DNA of 64,000 bases from Adineta ricciae (lineage: Eukaryota; Rotifera; Eurotatoria; Adinetida; Adinetidae), in the NCBI GenBank assembly GCA_905250025.1, contig CAJNOJ010000168.1:69512-133511 (forward strand), read 5' to 3'. Under the pieces are notes generated by a model that was not told where the DNA came from, did no database searches, and saw only the letters and a program-made list of their open reading frames with translations. The translations under genes and the position numbers were made by a program. Below are positions 61,824-64,000 of the stretch, piece by piece. Position 1 is the stretch's first letter. Each line of letters starts with the position of its first letter.

Positions 61824-64000
61824 TTAGTCAAAGCATTGTTCTGGTCGTGCTGGGCATTGAAATGCGCTGGTGAACTCTGGCATGTGGAAAAGAGCAGCAT
61901 TTAATGCTATTCTTTCATCGTAAATACCTAGTTGCGTGCGTACTAGTTGTAGGAGTTCTTGTCTTTGGTAACACTGTGTTTGAGCATAAGCAAGAAAGAA
62001 GGTTTGTGCCGATGTATGGTCTGTTCCAGGTAATTTGATTGAATCAGTCTTCATCAGAGCATTGTATGCGAAGCGAAGAGCACCGATATGTCGAAGAGTG
62101 GTGGGAGAAAACGGTTCACCGGCCAGTCGAACTTGAATTTGAGCACCATTTATATTGTAGCTGACGGATTTGACATCGTTGACATAATAATTGGTTATAC
62201 AAGTACGACTTTTATTATAACCGTCGATGGTCGGCGATTGCCACCAGTCGTAACGTGTGCCGTTTGCTAGATGTGCACGACCTAAAAGTTCAATTTTAGC
62301 ATACAGAATAAGAATTCCTATGTTCATTGTATACCTTCTGGGCCATCAATGCTGGCGAAAAGCTTTTGAGCTAGGAGAACGCCTATCGATCCCATATTTA
62401 CAGACCTAAAAAAGAAAAACAGATCGATTTGTCTTTACAGAGTGAATATATAAGATTGAGCTAGTTACATTGGCCACTGTGAGTCAATAAGTGGTTCGCG
62501 TAATCCACTAGCAATTACGAAGAGTTGATTGAACACGGCAATGTAATCAAACAATCGACTAGTTCGTGATTCGAATAAATCCCAATGATCAAGCATCATT
62601 GGATCTGCCAGTGAAGCCGATAAAGTCCATCGATGAAAACGATGGTAATTGATTGTGTTCATGAAATGCGACTCATCCGAAATAACAAACTACAAGAATT
62701 TATTCCCTGAGAAAGAAACAGAAGTTGTCTCATCCTTCTTACTGTTTCATAATAAGTATTCAATGACTCATCAGTCGACACAATTTTCGTATAACCAATT
62801 GCAGCGGTTAATTTGTTGATCTTTTCTCGTGCAACAGTTTTCGTTGGCTCATCAGCCATCCATGTCGCACGTTCATTTACGTATGTGAGCAATCCATTCT
62901 TCAATGCAGTAAAAATCGTTTCAGCCTAGAGTAAAGACAATGCGCATCTCATCTTGTATGCAATCGAAACCATTATCTTACAGTCGTTGTGGCACCGGCT
63001 ACTTGTGTAGAATTCATTATGTATAAACGTTGAATTGCTAATGGAAATCGACGAATGACTTCGCGCGTGCAATACGCTTCATTTGTTGTGTGTAATGCAT
63101 AACCATAATACGCATCGATATATGTGCGATGTGCATGAATGTAATCGTAAGAGAGATCATCGATGTAAGTCCATATAAGACGCCAGCGTAAATAATTGTG
63201 TATCATTCGTGCGAACAATGGACTTGAATGAAATGAATGAAGGCTAGTACTTAGACAAAGGGACTGGTCTTACTCATCATTTTTTCCTAGATAATCAAAT
63301 GCTTCTTTGAAATACTTTCTATTAGTTATATAAATAGGTGTTAAGATTGATATTGCATTTGGATTGGCCAATTCATGTCCCATTAATAGTTGAAAATTAA
63401 ACTGAAACAGAGATCGTTTTTCGTTAATTGATTCATCTATCGTCTTCTCTCATTCGTATATCTACCATGAATTCAGTGGTCATATCTTGTAAAGTTGTTA
63501 TATCAGGTTTACCACTCGAAGGATTACGCTGAAGAATCTAGGAAAATATTTGATTATCCGTTTGCTTGTATTTCATTCAAAAGTTTCGATACACTCACTT
63601 CAGCAAGATATCGTTCGACGGTATATACATCATTGGCAATAGTAAATGTTCGATCGCTGAGGTTTTTATCCTTGACATTGGCATCACGGGCAAATAAGCC
63701 ACAGACTTGAATGATATAGAGTTGAAAAGCTGCACGACGCTGCAAGGGACAATTTCGAAGGTTGAATTACATCTGAGTCAACTCACTGATTCGGACACAG
63801 CATCAGTTCCAAGATAATCATTAATTTCCATAGATAGACCAGCTGGAAAGAACTAAGCAAAGATGGATAGTTACGAATGGATGAATATCATTTCTGTTTG
63901 TTTACTTCAAGTCTTTTGACGCTTGAATCGGTTTCATCGAATCTTGTGCGAATACCAAATACTGCTAGGGCACCTAAAATAGAACCGCCGGAAACTGAAT
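61824..64000 (-). CDS. M13 (neprilysin/ECE-type) peptidase-like protein lacking zinc-binding motifs, 5' end outside window
   Basis: Neprilysin-family proteins are ectoenzymes that degrade small peptides. The family fold is clear: LYIMNSTQVAGATTT, WMADEPTKTVAREKI, AAIGYTKIV, SVNMGSIGVLLAQKLF, RYDWWQSPT, and the C-terminal block with FFLAYAQTQCYQ, FHMPEFTSAFQCP and final CFD. At the position of HExxH the sequence reads AQKLF (62371-62357), and the region of the second motif (ENxxD) reads SPTTLRHIGAL with no ExxxD. Both zinc-binding sites are therefore absent. Splice junctions around these exons are canonical and the frame is open, so it is not an obvious pseudogene. The N-terminal membrane anchor is beyond the right edge. 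Predicted non-catalytic. Confidence 0.85.

Overview
The window is eukaryotic (animal) nuclear DNA with an AT-rich background, mostly very short introns (about 45-60 nt, GT-AG), compact intergenic spaces and about 22 genes on both strands. The gene set is metazoan: adhesion GPCR, nuclear receptor, Ly6 protein, Rap1GAP, GAS2-like, HID1, ACAP. A chitin synthase carrying the remains of a myosin motor and an IQ motif points to a lophotrochozoan. Tiny introns, compact genes and possible spliced-leader operons make a rotifer, probably a bdelloid, the best guess. This assignment is inference; no species marker was found.

Layout, left to right: the 5' end of an ACAP-type Arf-GAP gene (-) beside an N and a duplicated 60-bp block; a large chitin synthase (-); an unrecognised four-exon gene X (-); Rab8-like GTPase (-); TBP (+); an RGG-rich TROVE/vWFA Ro60-like protein (+); a divergent nuclear receptor (+); an adhesion GPCR (+); a single-exon 7TM receptor (+); a GAS2-like CH+GAR protein (-); about 3 kb without a recognisable gene; Rap1GAP (-); HID1 (-) with an unresolved exon cluster just upstream; a Ly6/uPAR-type GPI protein (+); PP4 regulatory subunit 3 (+); a small single-pass membrane protein (-); a tight AMDHD2-PTPS-DLST cluster (+); Rab10 (+); a second single-exon 7TM receptor (-); a coiled-coil protein (-); fructose-bisphosphate aldolase (+); and the 3' part of an M13/neprilysin-like gene (-) running off the right edge.

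The most interesting points are these. (1) AMDHD2, PTPS and DLST lie head to tail with gaps of 180 and 60 nt, with a splice acceptor just before each downstream start codon, as in a trans-spliced operon. (2) Gene X and chitin synthase show a similar arrangement (103 nt). (3) The chitin synthase keeps only the C-terminal end of its myosin motor and has no nucleotide-binding loop. (4) The M13 protein has lost both zinc-binding motifs, so it is a predicted pseudo-peptidase. (5) Rab10 has a possible in-frame N-terminal extension and a non-standard C-terminal cysteine pattern. Most genes are housekeeping and have no functional link to their neighbours. Chitin synthase and AMDHD2 both touch UDP-GlcNAc metabolism, but they are 40 kb apart.
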